Shown one piece after another: positions 10,596 through 21,103 of a stretch of DNA of 64,000 nucleotides. Made by a program: the position numbers and the translations under genes. Numbering within the stretch: the first letter of the stretch is position 1; each line of letters begins with the position of its first letter. Below the pieces are notes generated by a model that searched no databases, was not told where the DNA came from, and saw nothing but the letters and a program-made list of their open reading frames with translations. Origin of the DNA: CAIWHR01 sp963786625 (GTDB lineage Bacteria; Pseudomonadota; Gammaproteobacteria; Burkholderiales; Casimicrobiaceae); the NCBI GenBank assembly GCA_963786625.1, contig CAWAZS010000008.1, positions 1 to 64,000 on the forward strand, read 5' to 3'.

Positions 10596-10931
10596 TCACG
10601 CAGGCGGCCACTTCCCCAGCAAATCGGCGAAGCGACTCCTCAGCTCCTCGATGACATGCGCCTCGATCTGCGCGGTCTCCACCTGCCCGAGAGCCTCGAC
10701 AGCTCTTTTGCGATTCGCAAAATAGAACATCAGCATGTCGTGCAGCTTTGCGAAAGCGACGGGGTTGGATGTTCCGCACACCGAAGCGTCCTTCTTGAGC
10801 ACACGCTCGATGACGCCGGGATCGAGGATTCGTACCTGACAAAGCACGCACAACCTGCCGATCTCGCGGTCGAGCTCGTCGATGTTCTTCGCCCACCAGG
10901 CGATCTGCAGATCATCTTGTTGCCCGGTCAT
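10596..10931 (-). CDS. hypothetical protein
   Basis: A soluble 111-residue protein, MTGQQDDLQIAWWAKNIDEL at the N-terminus, with a short CVLCQ sequence at about residues 28-32 and mostly helical, charged sequence after it. It has no signal peptide or membrane helix. It abuts the next gene (membrane protein at 10137-10595) with no spacer, so the pair are very likely co-translated and may act together. I do not recognise a family. Confidence 0.65.
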   Translation of the reverse strand: MTGQQDDLQIAWWAKNIDELDREIGRLCVLCQVRILDPGVIERVLKKDASVCGTSNPVAFAKLHDMLMFYFANRKRAVEALGQVETAQIEAHVIEELRSRFADLLGKWPPA

Positions 10932-10984
10932 GGATTCGCTCCGTCGCGTGAATCGTCACAAGTGCCGACGCTGAACGGCATCGA

Positions 10985-11200
10985 TCACTTCCATTCCGCA
11001 TCGGGCGGCCGCTCGTGGAGGGTCGCCTCGAGGTCGCTGGCAAGGGACTCGAGCAGCTCGCGACCGGACGCGAATTCACGTTGCCGGCCGGTGACGAGGT
11101 TCTCGAGCCGACCGGCGAGCGCTTCGGGCTTTGCATCGCCGCGAACCTTCACCACGTATGCGCGTCGGGTCGGGTACTTGGAGTCGGTGTTGAAAGGCAT
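10985..11200 (-). CDS. small hypothetical protein (71 aa)
   Basis: A short protein with a plausible beta-beta-alpha layout. YVVKVRGDAKPEALAGRLEN is followed by LVTGRQREFASGRELLESLA. The pattern of a charged strand, a 'GRLENLVTGR' turn and a 'F-S-ELL-L' helix resembles small uncharacterised proteins seen in many soil proteobacteria, but I cannot name it. It lies on the same strand as, and 54 bases upstream of, the two hypothetical genes above. Confidence 0.5.
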   Translation of the reverse strand: MPFNTDSKYPTRRAYVVKVRGDAKPEALAGRLENLVTGRQREFASGRELLESLASDLEATLHERPPDAEWK

Positions 11201-11383
11201 CTCGGCTGTCGGTAGCGACGGGCTCGTTGAAGTCGACGTGATTGAAGCTTAGGTGCAAGGCGACGCCGGGTTGTCAGCGAAACGTCGCCGATTCGTCGAT
11301 ATTGTGTGCGAGCCGCCGCGGTGCACGACGGTGCGACCGACGCGCCGTTCGTCTGCTCCCGGCGACCGACGGGATCGCCGCGC

Positions 11384-12512
11384 CTATCGGGCGGGCGGCT
11401 GCGCCGGGACGGGCGAGAGTTCGACCTCCACGGTCGCGCGCGCGCCCTTTCTCGCGAATTCGATTGGCACGAGCGTGCCCGGCTCGGCACCGACGACCAC
11501 GCTTCTTACATCCGTGGCATGCGACACGGGTTTTCCGCCGAACCGCACGATGACGTCGCCGGGAGCGATCCCGGCGCGATCGGCCGGCCCGTCCGGCTCT
11601 ACCAGGACCACGAGCGCACCCTCGCCGCGCTGCGCCGGCGCCGTCGACACGCCGAGCCACGCGCGAGCGACACGACCCTTTGTCCTCAGCGCCGAGGCGA
11701 CCGCTTGCACGTAGTCCACCGGTATGGCGAAGCCGATGCCCTCGCTTCCGCCGCTACGGGAGAGAATCGCGACGTTGATTCCCACCAGGCGGCCCGCGGT
11801 GTCGATCAGCGCGCCGCCGGAGTTGCCGGGATTGATCGCCGCGTCGGTCTGGATGAAGTTTTCGACCGGGTTCGTCCCTTTGCGCACGATCGCGCTGATG
11901 ATGCCCTGTGTGACCGTCTGGCCGACGCCGAGCGGATTGCCCACGGCGAGCGCGACGTCGCCGACGGACACTTCGTTGATGTCCGTGAGCGCGATGGGCC
12001 GCAGGCCCTCCGCGTCGATCTTGAGCAGCGCGATGTCCGATTCCGTGTCGACGCCGACGATGCGGGTCAGATGCAACGTGCCGTCCGCCAGCGCGACCGC
12101 GAGCTCCGACGCGTCTTCGACAACGTGATAATTGGTCACGATGTAGCCGTCGCGGTCGATGATGACGCCGGAGCCGAGGCCCTTCACGAGCACGTCGGGT
12201 GAGAGCGGCAGCCGTCCCTTCAACATGTGGGCCGAATGCACCGTCACTACCGAAGGGGCGGCTCGGGCGACCGCGTCGCGATAGCTGACGATCGCCGCGG
12301 GTTGTTCCCCGCCTGGCGGATACGAGATCGCCGCGCCAGCCGGCGGCGCAGATTGTGGGAGTGGCGCACCGGCTGTTGCGACAAGTGCGATCGTCGATGC
12401 CGGAACGCGACCTGTCGCGGGCCCATGCAGGTAGAGGAACGCCGTACGCGGACAGACAGCCCACGGCGGCTGCGAGGGCAAGTGCGATCAATGGATGCAA
12501 CGGCCGATTCAT
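11384..12512 (-). CDS. S1C serine protease with PDZ domain (HtrA/DegQ-like), one frameshift
   Basis: Periplasmic trypsin-like quality-control protease. All three catalytic elements are present: His in VTNYHVV, Asp in TESDIALLK, and Ser in NPGNSGGAL. A single PDZ domain follows (ARAWLGVSTAPAQRGEGALV to VGAEPGTLVPIEF), so the length is short for DegP and closer to DegS or one-PDZ HtrA proteins. The N-terminal signal sequence, MNRPLHPLIALALAAAVGCL, starts at an ATG at 12512 and is one frame off the body; the switch is near 12420 in a GGGCCC context. Monocistronic, facing away from the regulator gene further right. Confidence 0.85.
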
Positions 12513-12759
12513 TCTGTTCTGCGTGTGAACAAGCGACACCGCTCGTCGCGAGTTGTCGAGGCCAGCGTAACGGCGCTCGTACGCGGAGTTGTCAGCGTAA
12601 CGTCGCCATTTCATCCGGATTCAGGCAAACCGACTTCCGGTGCGAATCTGGATAGCGCAGGTTCGCCGCCGGGTGGCCGCCAGGTCAGGTCATCGAATCG
12701 GCCGTGCGGCACCACACGCCGACGCGCCCGCAGCGCGCGCTGCAGGACGCAGGCGTGGT

Positions 12760-15688
12760 CTACGCGGACTTCGCCTTGTCGAGCAGTGCTCGCGCTTTCG
12801 CGACAGCGGATGTGTCGCGCGCTTCGGGAAGCCGGTCGACGAGCGCGGCAAGCGCGCGTCGGTCTTTCGCCGTTGCACCGTGGCGGTCGCACAGTTCAAT
12901 CAGCGCCATCAGCTCCAGCCACGGCGCCTCCTGCGCTCTGGCCTCCGCGATCGCGCCTCGAATCGCGGCGTCGGCGGCTGCGCGGTCGCCACGCGCGCGC
13001 GCGATGGCAGCCTGCATCGCTAACAACTGCGGCAGATACACGCGCTCCCCGAGCGTGTCCGCCACTTGCAGCGCGTCCTCGAGTTCGCGTTGCGCGCCGT
13101 CCCAGTCGCCGGCAAGCACCAGGGCCTCCGTGGCATAGCCCAGGACCTCACTTCCCCCCGCCAGCATCCCGAGCCGGGTATTGTCTTCGTACGCCTCTCG
13201 GATGCGGCGATAGCCATCGCGCGGTTGGCCCATCCGGGCGTCCGCCCAGCCGCGAAACCACCGGCACGCGGTTCGACCTTGCGCGACCTCGGATTCGTCG
13301 ACGAGCGCGCGCATTTCGTCGGCCAGAGCCGCGACACGCACCGCGTCGCCGAGTCGGACCGCGAACAGCGCCTCGTACCAGAGGGCCGCCAGCCGCGTGT
13401 TGGGCCATCCCAGCAGGCGAGCGCGTGCGTGCGCTTGCTCCAACCGCGCGCGCCCCTGCTCGACGAGCCCGGAATTGAGAAGGTGCACGCCGAGCAGCCC
13501 CAGCAGCGTGACCTGCGGATCGGCGACGAAGATTTCGGCCGGCGCCAGGTCGAGGAGCTCCGCCGACGCGAGCCCGCGCTCGATCCATGGGCCGGCCGCG
13601 CGCGTTCGGCCCTGAAGCTGAGCCACGTATCCGTGCACCATGCACGTGACGAGCAGAAGTACCGGATCGTTCGGTGCAGACGAGAGCGCCTCGGCTCGTT
13701 CCGCCACCGCCAGCGCCTCGGCATAGTCCGCCCGTAGACAAAGAACGAACGCGAACCCGTGCAGGAGCCGTCCGCGCATGGGATGCTCGGGAATGTCGCC
13801 GAGAAGGGAGTACGCACGTTTGAACGCGCTCTTCGTTTCGGAATGACTGATGCCATGCACGTGGGTCGCCGATAGTCCGCGAAGCGTCGCGAGCGCGATC
13901 TCCAGCGCGTCGCGCTCGGTGCCCTCCGGCGCCTGGCCGAGCAGGGTCAACGCATGCTCGGTGAAGCTCAGGCACTCGCGCGGGCTCAGGCGCGCGAGCG
14001 CCGTATCGGCAGCCTCGACGTAGTAGCGCAACGCGGCCATCGGCTCGCGGCCAAGCTCGAAGTGCATGGCGAGCTCCGCCGCGGCGACCGGCGCCCCTGG
14101 CGCACGCTCGCGTTCGAGCGCGGCGCCGACTTTGCGGTGGAGCTGCGACCGGACCGACGGGTTCGTGCGCTCGTACAGCACCTGGCGAAAGAGCGCGTGC
14201 CTGAACGAATACGGCAACTCTGCCGCATTGCTGCCTCCCTCGGCACGCGGCGCGACGAGCCACAACTGCTCGCGCGCGAGCTCGTCGCACGTCTGGCCGA
14301 CCCATTCGGCGTCCCGCTCGAGTGCTCCCGAGATCGTATGGATGCAGAACTCGATGCCGCAGACTGCGGCGGCCGAGAGCACCAGGCGCTGATCGCTCGT
14401 TAGCTTCGCGATGTAATGATCGATGATGGCCGCGAGATTCTCCGGAACCGCGACTAACGCGAGCTGCGACCCGGCTGCAGCGTCGTCACCGGCTTGCGCG
14501 GCGCGCGTGATCACCTCCGTCATCACCGACGCGACGAACAGCGGTAGGCCGTCGGTGCGCTGGTGCAACGCGCGCACGAACGCTTCGTCGGTGGCGATCG
14601 CTGGCGATCGTTCCGCCACGTAGTCGGCGACCTCGCTTTCGGAGAACGGATCGAGCACGATCTCCTCGCACAAGTCATGCAGGCGCAGCTCGTGCCGCAA
14701 CGGGTTGAGCGGATGGTCGAGCGCCACGACCTCGGCGAGACGAAAGCTTGCAAGCCACATGAGCCGCGCGCTGCCACGTCGCCGCGCGATGTAGTCGATG
14801 AGCTGGATCGTCGCGCGGTCGCTCCAATGCAGGTCCTCGGTCACCAGCAACAGCGGGCGACGCTCGGTGTAGCGATCGAGGAACTGGCCCATCTCGCGCA
14901 GCATGCGATCCGGGCTGACGCCGGCGAGCTCTCGTCGCAGCGCTTCCCGCTCCTCCGTCGTGCTGAGCCACGGCAGCTGCAGCAGCCAGGTCGGCGCCAC
15001 GGCGCGCAGCAGGGACGGGCACCTCGCTGTCGCTGCGGCACAGCTCCTCCAGCGCTGCCAGAACAGGAAGATAGGACTCGCCCGTGCCGTAGTGCTCGAC
15101 GCATTGACCGTGCGCACACGCGACGTCGCCGAGGCTCGCAATGAACTGCTCGATCAACGTCGTCTTGCCGATACCCGGCTCGCCCGCAATCCAGACAATC
15201 GCGCGCTTGCCGCTGCACGCAATGTCCCAGGCGCGGCGCAGCCGTGACAGCGGTTCGGCGCGACCGATGAAGTAGGGCGCGCGTACGGCGGCGAGTCCCG
15301 AAACGTTTGGCTGGACGCCTGGCGCAGCGGGGATCGCACTGGGGACGGCAATGAAGCGATACCCGCGCCGCGACACCGTTTCGATGAAACGCGGCTTGCG
15401 GGCGTCGTCATCGAGCGCCGTCCGAAGCTCGCTGATGGCGGTTCTCAATACCGAGTCGGTGACGAACTGGTGGCCCCAAACCTCATCGAGCAAAGCGTTA
15501 GTGGTGAGCAGGGACCCGGGTTGCCGCACGAGCGCGCACAGGACCGCGAATGGCGTCGGCGCGAGCGCGACAGCCGTTCCGTCGCGCAACAAGCGTGCGT
15601 TCGCCTCGTCGAGCTCGAATCGGTCGAAGCGCACTCGTACCGGATTCGAACCGGCCGAAGGTCGGGCGTGGTCGGTGCGTTTAGCCAT
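12760..15688 (-). CDS. winged-helix DNA-binding / AAA ATPase transcriptional regulator, one frameshift
   Basis: A large regulator. The N-terminus is an OmpR/CadC-type winged helix (VRFDRFELDEANARLLRDG, HQFVTDSVLRTAISELRTAL, ETVSRRGYRF; residues about 18-110). It is followed by an AAA/STAND ATPase with Walker A GEPGIGKTT (about 167-175) and Walker B LLLVTEDLHW, then a helical-repeat C-terminal half like MalT/AcoK-type signal-transducing ATPases. A single indel near 15010 moves the frame between EELCRSDSEVP and LLRAVAPTWLLQLPWLS. The ATG at 15688 is chosen; an in-frame upstream start at 15718 is possible. It faces the cyclase/AAA gene divergently. The effector and targets are unknown. Confidence 0.8.
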
Positions 15689-15718
15689 TTCGATACGAAC
15701 CAGTCCCTGGACCGTCAC

Positions 15719-16154
15719 GCTACGACATTGGCGTCAAATCCCCTTGTGTGACAGCGGCGTGCTTCGTTCGGCGGCACGCCGGTGAACGAACGATTTAAGC
15801 ACAGAATAGCCACGATGGCATTAATGATAAATCCGTAGCAGCGCGGACAGCCCGAGGAGGGCGGTCGGCTGCGGACCGAGCGGCAGCCACCTACGCCGCC
15901 GCGAACCCGTGCTCTGCAAGCGAGTTAGATGGCTGCTTTCTTCATTCTCGACGGTCGCTGTGGAGGACCTCGTCCAGCCGCTCAGGGTCGAACTGCGACC
16001 GTCGACGATCAAACCGCTCGCGTTCGGACTTGAAGGTCGCAGACCGGCCACGAGCGGTCCCCCACGCAACGCCCTCAAGGCAGCCATTCGTCCCCCGCGG
16101 GATCGTCAAACAGGCGTTGACCGGCGGCCGCGTCGAATTGGTATCCTGTCCGGC
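15719..16154. other. divergent intergenic region
   Basis: About 435 bases separate the two divergent ATPase genes. An AT-rich patch at about 15813-15837 (CATTAATGATAAATCC) stands out from the GC-rich surroundings and is the likeliest promoter area, but no clear -35/-10 pair fits either direction. The cyclase frame is open leftward to 15909, though the translated part before 16155 does not look like protein. Confidence 0.35.
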
Positions 16155-19100
16155 GTGTCCGAGGAACGACAACAACTCGAAGCCGCCATCGCCGCGTTGG
16201 AAGCGCAGCGTGCGTTGCTCGGCGACGCGGTGGTCGAAACGGCGCTCGCCCCGATGCGCCGCGAGTTGGCAGCGACACGTTCCGCCGAATCCGCCACGAA
16301 CCAGCAGTTGAAGCAGGTGTCGGTGCTGTTCGTCGATGTGGTCCAGTCCACGGCCATGGGCCAGCGGCTCGACCCGGAAGAGATTCACGCGCTGATGGAC
16401 GGTGCGCTCGACCGATTCACCGTGATCGTGCAGTCGCATCATGGTCGCGTCCTGAAGTACACCGGTGACGGTATGCTCGCCGTTTTCGGCTCCCAAGTGG
16501 CAAGTGAGCACGATGTCGAAGGCGCGCTACGCGCGGGCCTCGACATCATCGACGACGCGCGGCTCCAGGCGCCGCACGTACAGCAGAAGTACGGCCTGCC
16601 AGACTTCCAGGTTCGCGCCGGCGTGCACACGGGCATGGCCTTGCTCGGCGGCGGCCTGGACACCGAAAGCAACATCCGCGGCGACACGGTAAACGTTGCC
16701 GCGCGCATGGAGCAAAGTGCACCGCCTGGCCACCTGCGCATCAGCCACGACAGCTACCGGCATGTGCGCGGTCTGTTCGATGTGGTCGAACAACCGCCGA
16801 TCGGCGTCAAAGGCGTGGGGCAGCCGCTGCGCACCTACCTGGTCGAACGCGTCACGCCCAGGGCCTTATGCACGACCACACGCGGCATCGAAGGCGTGCA
16901 GACGCCCATGGTCGGCCGCGAATCGGAGCTCAGGGCGCTCCAAGCGGCTTTCGATGCGACTATCGCGGAACGCCGCGGCCGCGCCGTCACCGTGGTAGGC
17001 GAGGCCGGCCTGGGGAAGAGCCGGCTACTCGCCGAGTTCCAGCAGTCGTTGGATCCTCGGACCTGCTGGCTGCTGGCGGGCCGTGCGCACCCGCGCAGCG
17101 CCCTGTATCCCTACGGCCTCGTACGCGACATGCTGACCCGGCATCTTGAGATCGGCGAGTGGGACGCTGCGGCACTGGCTGAGTGCAAGTTGATCGAGGG
17201 GCTGGGGCCACTGTTCGTCGAAGAAGGCGAAGCGCCGATTCATCTATTGGGCCAGCTGATCGGGCTGGATTTCTCGACCAGCCCGCACGTGGAGGAATTG
17301 CTCCGCAACGAGCGGCAATTCAAGTCGCTGGCGTTCGACGCCGGCGCGCTGTGCCTGCGCCGTTTGGGGGATAGCCGGCCCATCGTGATGGTGCTGGACG
17401 ACCTGCACTGGGCGGACGACGACTCGCTGGAGTTCATCTCGTTTGCCTTGCGACGCAATGGCGATGTGCCCTTGCTCAGCGTGATGCTGACGCGCCCGAG
17501 TTTGTTCGAGCAACACGCCGACTGGACCGAAGGCGACGCATCGAACATTCGACTGGACCTGAAGGCGCTCGACAAGGTTTTCAGCCGTGAACTCGCCGAG
17601 ACGCTGTTGCAGCGCGTCGCTGAGGTGCCGGCAGCACTGCGCGCGCTGGTTACCGACGGCGCCGAAGGCAACCCGTTCTACATGGAAGAACTGGTGAAGA
17701 TGCTCATCGACGACGGCGTGATCTTGGCGGAGGCCGAAGGCTGGCGCGTGCTGCCCGACAAGCTGCTGGGAACGCGTGTACCGCCCACGCTGACGGGCGT
17801 GCTGCAGGCTCGCCTGGATGCGCTGGGCTCACGTGAACGCACCGCGTTGCAGCAGGCCGCGCTGGTCGGACACGTGTTCTGGGATCAGGCATTGGCGGCC
17901 ATCGACCCCCGCGCCGTCGACGCACTGCCGGTGCTTCTGCGCAAGCAGTTCATCGTGCATCACGATATGGCGGCCTTTGACGACACGCACGAATATGCTT
18001 TCCAGCACCACCTGTTGCACCAGGTGACCTACGACACCGTGCTAAAGGAACCGCGCCGGCAGGGCCATGAGCGGGTCGGCGCATTCTGGAGCGCACGCGC
18101 CGAAGTCGCCAGCCCGCAGGAAGTCAACGCAGCTGCATGCCGCGCGCTGGCCGAGGCGCACGACCATCTGCGCCTGGCTGACCCGGCAGCTTTCGCAGCC
18201 TGGTTTGATGCTCAATTCACCAACTACTACAACGCGTACGCGATCCAGACGTTGCGACCGCTCATGCAGTCGACGGCGGAACTTTGCGAGCGGCACCTCG
18301 GGCCTAACCATGTCGAGACCGCGCGCGCGCTGACCAACCTCGCTCGCGCCGCGGTGCAGCGGGGCGAGCCCGAGACGGCTGAGCCGGCGCTGCGGCGCGC
18401 GCTGGCCATCCAGGAGCAGGTTCTGGGTGCCGACCACCCCGATACCGCGCGCACGCTAGCGGTGCTGGGTGGCTGCTTCCAAGGCCGCGGCAACCACGCG
18501 GCGGCCGAACCCTGCTTCCGCCGCGCGCTGGAGGTGCGCGAGCGGGTGCTCGGACCCGAGCACCCACTGACGCTCGGCATGCTGAATCACCTGGCCCACG
18601 TCGTCAGCGAACTCGGCCGTATGGACGAGGCCGAAGTGCTGGGCCGTCGTGTGGTGCAGGTGCGCGAGCGCACGTTTGGCCCCGGCGCGCCGGAGACGGC
18701 CGACGCACTGGTGACGCTGGGCGAGGTGTTGGTGAAGAAGGGAGACCCGGCGGCCGCCGAGCCGCTGCTGCGCCGGGCGCTGGCGGTGCAGCAGCAGTGC
18801 CTGGCCGCCGACAACCCGGACAGTGGCCTGACGATGTGGCACCTGGCCGAAGCGCTGCGCGGTCTCGCGGGCCTCGGAGAGGCCGAACGACTGGCGCGAC
18901 GCGCACTCGAGATCTGGGAAGGTCACTTCGGCCCCGACCACGAATGGACCGCGTGGGCGTTGATCAGTCTTAGCAAGATCAGGCTGGCCCAAGGCGATGC
19001 CGCCGAGGCGGCCGGATTGGCCGGACGTGCGGCACAGACCCTGACGCTCGTGTTCGGCCCCGAACACGCCGAGGTGGGCTCGACATTGAAACTGCAGGCA

Positions 19101-19157
19101 AGCGCGCTGATGGCGCAGGGCGACGCTGTGGCCGCCGAACCTCCAAGATTGAATTGA
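16155..19157 (+). CDS. class III adenylate/guanylate cyclase - AAA ATPase - TPR protein
   Basis: A thousand-residue signalling protein. A coiled N-terminus (residues 1-50) leads to a class III nucleotide cyclase domain (about 53-220). Metal-binding aspartates are in VSVLFVDVVQSTAMG and YTGDGMLAVFG, and the transition-state residues in GDTVNVAARME. Next is an AAA/STAND ATPase (Walker A GEAGLGKSR about 281; Walker B MVLDDLHWADD). Last is a TPR_12-type array of repeats with LGPNHVETARALTNLA, LGADHPDTARTLAVLG and similar, about residues 710-990. GTG at 16155 is chosen because upstream sequence is not protein-like. It is one of the few long genes here with no frameshift. The last repeat ends abruptly at EPPRLN, so the C-terminus may be shortened. 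Confidence 0.85.
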   Translation: MSEERQQLEAAIAALEAQRALLGDAVVETALAPMRRELAATRSAESATNQQLKQVSVLFVDVVQSTAMGQRLDPEEIHALMDGALDRFTVIVQSHHGRVLKYTGDGMLAVFGSQVASEHDVEGALRAGLDIIDDARLQAPHVQQKYGLPDFQVRAGVHTGMALLGGGLDTESNIRGDTVNVAARMEQSAPPGHLRISHDSYRHVRGLFDVVEQPPIGVKGVGQPLRTYLVERVTPRALCTTTRGIEGVQTPMVGRESELRALQAAFDATIAERRGRAVTVVGEAGLGKSRLLAEFQQSLDPRTCWLLAGRAHPRSALYPYGLVRDMLTRHLEIGEWDAAALAECKLIEGLGPLFVEEGEAPIHLLGQLIGLDFSTSPHVEELLRNERQFKSLAFDAGALCLRRLGDSRPIVMVLDDLHWADDDSLEFISFALRRNGDVPLLSVMLTRPSLFEQHADWTEGDASNIRLDLKALDKVFSRELAETLLQRVAEVPAALRALVTDGAEGNPFYMEELVKMLIDDGVILAEAEGWRVLPDKLLGTRVPPTLTGVLQARLDALGSRERTALQQAALVGHVFWDQALAAIDPRAVDALPVLLRKQFIVHHDMAAFDDTHEYAFQHHLLHQVTYDTVLKEPRRQGHERVGAFWSARAEVASPQEVNAAACRALAEAHDHLRLADPAAFAAWFDAQFTNYYNAYAIQTLRPLMQSTAELCERHLGPNHVETARALTNLARAAVQRGEPETAEPALRRALAIQEQVLGADHPDTARTLAVLGGCFQGRGNHAAAEPCFRRALEVRERVLGPEHPLTLGMLNHLAHVVSELGRMDEAEVLGRRVVQVRERTFGPGAPETADALVTLGEVLVKKGDPAAAEPLLRRALAVQQQCLAADNPDSGLTMWHLAEALRGLAGLGEAERLARRALEIWEGHFGPDHEWTAWALISLSKIRLAQGDAAEAAGLAGRAAQTLTLVFGPEHAEVGSTLKLQASALMAQGDAVAAEPPRLN

Positions 19158-19544
19158 CCTGGTGTCCGGATGAGATCGAAGAGGTACGGTAACGCAAGCC
19201 TTCGCGGCACGCTAACAATCGGTTGGAGCGGACGGCGCTCCGGCGCCGCCGCTGAACACCAAAGTCGAACGTCCGGTTTTCGCGAAGCTGGATGCCCGTT
19301 CAGGGTCGAACTCGGTCAAGGGGACCGTAGGACCCGCCGCCGCAACCAGTCGTAGCGCCTCGACCTTCAAAGCAGCCGTCCACAAGCACCGGTCGGCCAA
19401 GGCACGGTGTTGGTGCAGCCCTACGGGCAGGCGGTTCCCGGTGGCGCGAACACCGGCTCCCACCCTGCGATAAGATTCGATCGAGTTGCGCAGCGTGAGA
19501 GTGCGCGGTGGCGCCGCAAACGAGCGCATCGGGGAGGACTGGAC
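19158..19544. other. intergenic region with attC-like hairpin
   Basis: About 390 bases with no credible gene. At 19211-19270 there is GCTAACAATCGGTTGG, then an imperfect hairpin (left arm 19227-19238, loop TCCG, right arm 19243-19253) with one unpaired A in the left arm, then CACCAAAGTCGAAC. The order, spacing and unpaired base recall integron attC sites, but the right-hand GTTRRRY box is not intact and there is no integrase in the window. Confidence 0.3.
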
Positions 19545-20396
19545 ATGGAGCGAGGAGCGGTAACGCGCGGCAAGGTGGCCAAGGCCGTTGCGGGCGCCGA
19601 AGCGATCGAGATCAAGGCCACGATCCCGGACCGCCAGGTCAGGCAGGCGCTGGCGCGCTTCGGGCTCACCGCGAGCAATGACGAGGAGCGTTACATCTAT
19701 TTCTTCGACACGCCCAGGCTCGACCTGCTTGGCGCTGGAATCATTGCACGGGCCCGCCGCGTGGTCGGCGACGCCCACGACAGTACCGTGAAGTTCCGGC
19801 CGATCGATCCGAAGGACGTGGGGCGGAAGTGGCGCAGGTACCGGGACTTCAAGATCGAGGTCGACGCGAGCGAAACGGGCATGGTCAAGTCTGCGTCGTT
19901 CTCGATGCCGGTGAACAAGGGGCTCATCAAGCGGGTCGCCGGCGGCAAGAAGCCGATCGCGGCGATCTTCTCCGCGGAGCAGGAGGATTTCCTGATGGCC
20001 ATGGCGGGCCGCGCGATCGATTTCGCGGGCCTGGCCGTGCTGGGGCCGCTGATCGCCCAGCGCTGGCAGATCGAGGATCCGGGCTGCCCTTGGCCGATTA
20101 CCGCCGAGCTGTGGAAGCGCGGCGATGGCAAGCGTTTGATGGAAGTCTCGATCAAGGCGCCTGCCGTGCAGGCCGCAGTCGCGGTGGGCGGCTTCATGGC
20201 CTTTCTGGCCGAGGTGGGCGCCGAGCGCGACACGAACCAGCAGACCAAGACGCGCTGGGCGCTCGACTATTACGTCGGGAAGCTCGCGCGCCCGTCCGCT
20301 CGCGTCGGGGCTTCGGCCGCCGGTCGGGCGATTTCTCGATCGCGCGCCGAGAAATCGAAGACGCGGCAACCGAGGAACGACCGTTCCGTGCGATAG
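19545..20396 (+). CDS. CYTH-like domain protein
   Basis: The product begins MERGAVTRGKVAKAVAGAEA and continues with IEIKATIPDRQVRQALARFG, which matches the first strand and helix of the CYTH (CyaB/thiamine triphosphatase) fold. Later charged strands are HDSTVKFRPIDPKD and RRYRDFKIEVDASE, which supply the Lys/Arg and Glu/Asp side chains facing the tunnel. The signature ExExK is incomplete, with Ala in place of the first Glu (AIEIK), so catalytic activity on triphosphate substrates is uncertain. A strong GGGGAGGA ribosome site sits just before the ATG at 19545. The C-terminal 45 residues are basic and low in complexity. It may be linked in function to the nucleotide cyclase gene upstream, but that is inference. 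Confidence 0.7.
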   Translation: MERGAVTRGKVAKAVAGAEAIEIKATIPDRQVRQALARFGLTASNDEERYIYFFDTPRLDLLGAGIIARARRVVGDAHDSTVKFRPIDPKDVGRKWRRYRDFKIEVDASETGMVKSASFSMPVNKGLIKRVAGGKKPIAAIFSAEQEDFLMAMAGRAIDFAGLAVLGPLIAQRWQIEDPGCPWPITAELWKRGDGKRLMEVSIKAPAVQAAVAVGGFMAFLAEVGAERDTNQQTKTRWALDYYVGKLARPSARVGASAAGRAISRSRAEKSKTRQPRNDRSVR

Positions 20397-20485
20397 AGCG
20401 AGTTTTCGCCATGACGTAGGACGCGCCCAATTCCCGGCGACCGCCACCGCATACGGTTGGGTGGCTGCGGGCGGAGGCATTACAC

Positions 20486-21103
20486 TTGGCGACCATGTCG
20501 CTTGGGAACCTCATGGCCTGCCACGAATGCGATCTTCTGCAGCGCAACGTCACTGTTGCCCCGGGAGCCGCTATCCGCTGCGCACGCTGCGGCGCCACGC
20601 TGGCCCGGCGGCCCCGGCACGGCGTCGATCGCTCGCTGCCGCTGTTCCTCGCGGCGGCGATCCTGTTCGTGCTGGCCAATGCGTTTCCGATCGTCACGCT
20701 GCAGCTCCAGGGTGACGAGACCGACGCGACGCTGCTGCGTGCGGCGCAGGTGATGTACGACGAGCACCGTCCGGACGTTGCGCTGCTCGTGCTCGTAACG
20801 GGGGTGCTCGCGCCGGCGATGCAGATCGGGACGGCGCTGTACCTGCTGGCGGCGTTGCGTTTGCGCCGCGTGCCGCCCGGCTTCGCCGGCGCGTTCCGCC
20901 TGTTCCGTCAGTCGGCGCCGTGGGCAATGGTCGAGGTGTTCGCGCTCGGCGTGCTGGTGTCGATGGTCAAGCTCGCCCACGTAGCGACGATCGTGCCGGG
21001 TGTCGCGCTGTGGTCGTTCGGCGTGCTGATGGTCACACTCGCCGCGGCGGTGAACTCGCTGGATCCGCGTGACGTCTGGGCGCGCGCGGAGGCTCTTCGA
21101 TGA
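20486..21103 (+). CDS. pqiA: paraquat-inducible protein A, first copy
   Basis: Inner-membrane protein of the Pqi lipid-transport system. It begins with a zinc-ribbon (CHEC near residue 10 and CARC near 29), then four hydrophobic helices with PLFLAAAILFVLANAFPIV as the first, typical of one PqiA half. In E. coli the two halves form one polypeptide; here each half is a separate gene. The TTG at 20486 is 8 bases after GGAGG (20473-20477), so it is preferred to the ATG at 20495. The stop overlaps the next pqiA start (ATGA at 21100). Confidence 0.85.
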   Translation: MATMSLGNLMACHECDLLQRNVTVAPGAAIRCARCGATLARRPRHGVDRSLPLFLAAAILFVLANAFPIVTLQLQGDETDATLLRAAQVMYDEHRPDVALLVLVTGVLAPAMQIGTALYLLAALRLRRVPPGFAGAFRLFRQSAPWAMVEVFALGVLVSMVKLAHVATIVPGVALWSFGVLMVTLAAAVNSLDPRDVWARAEALR

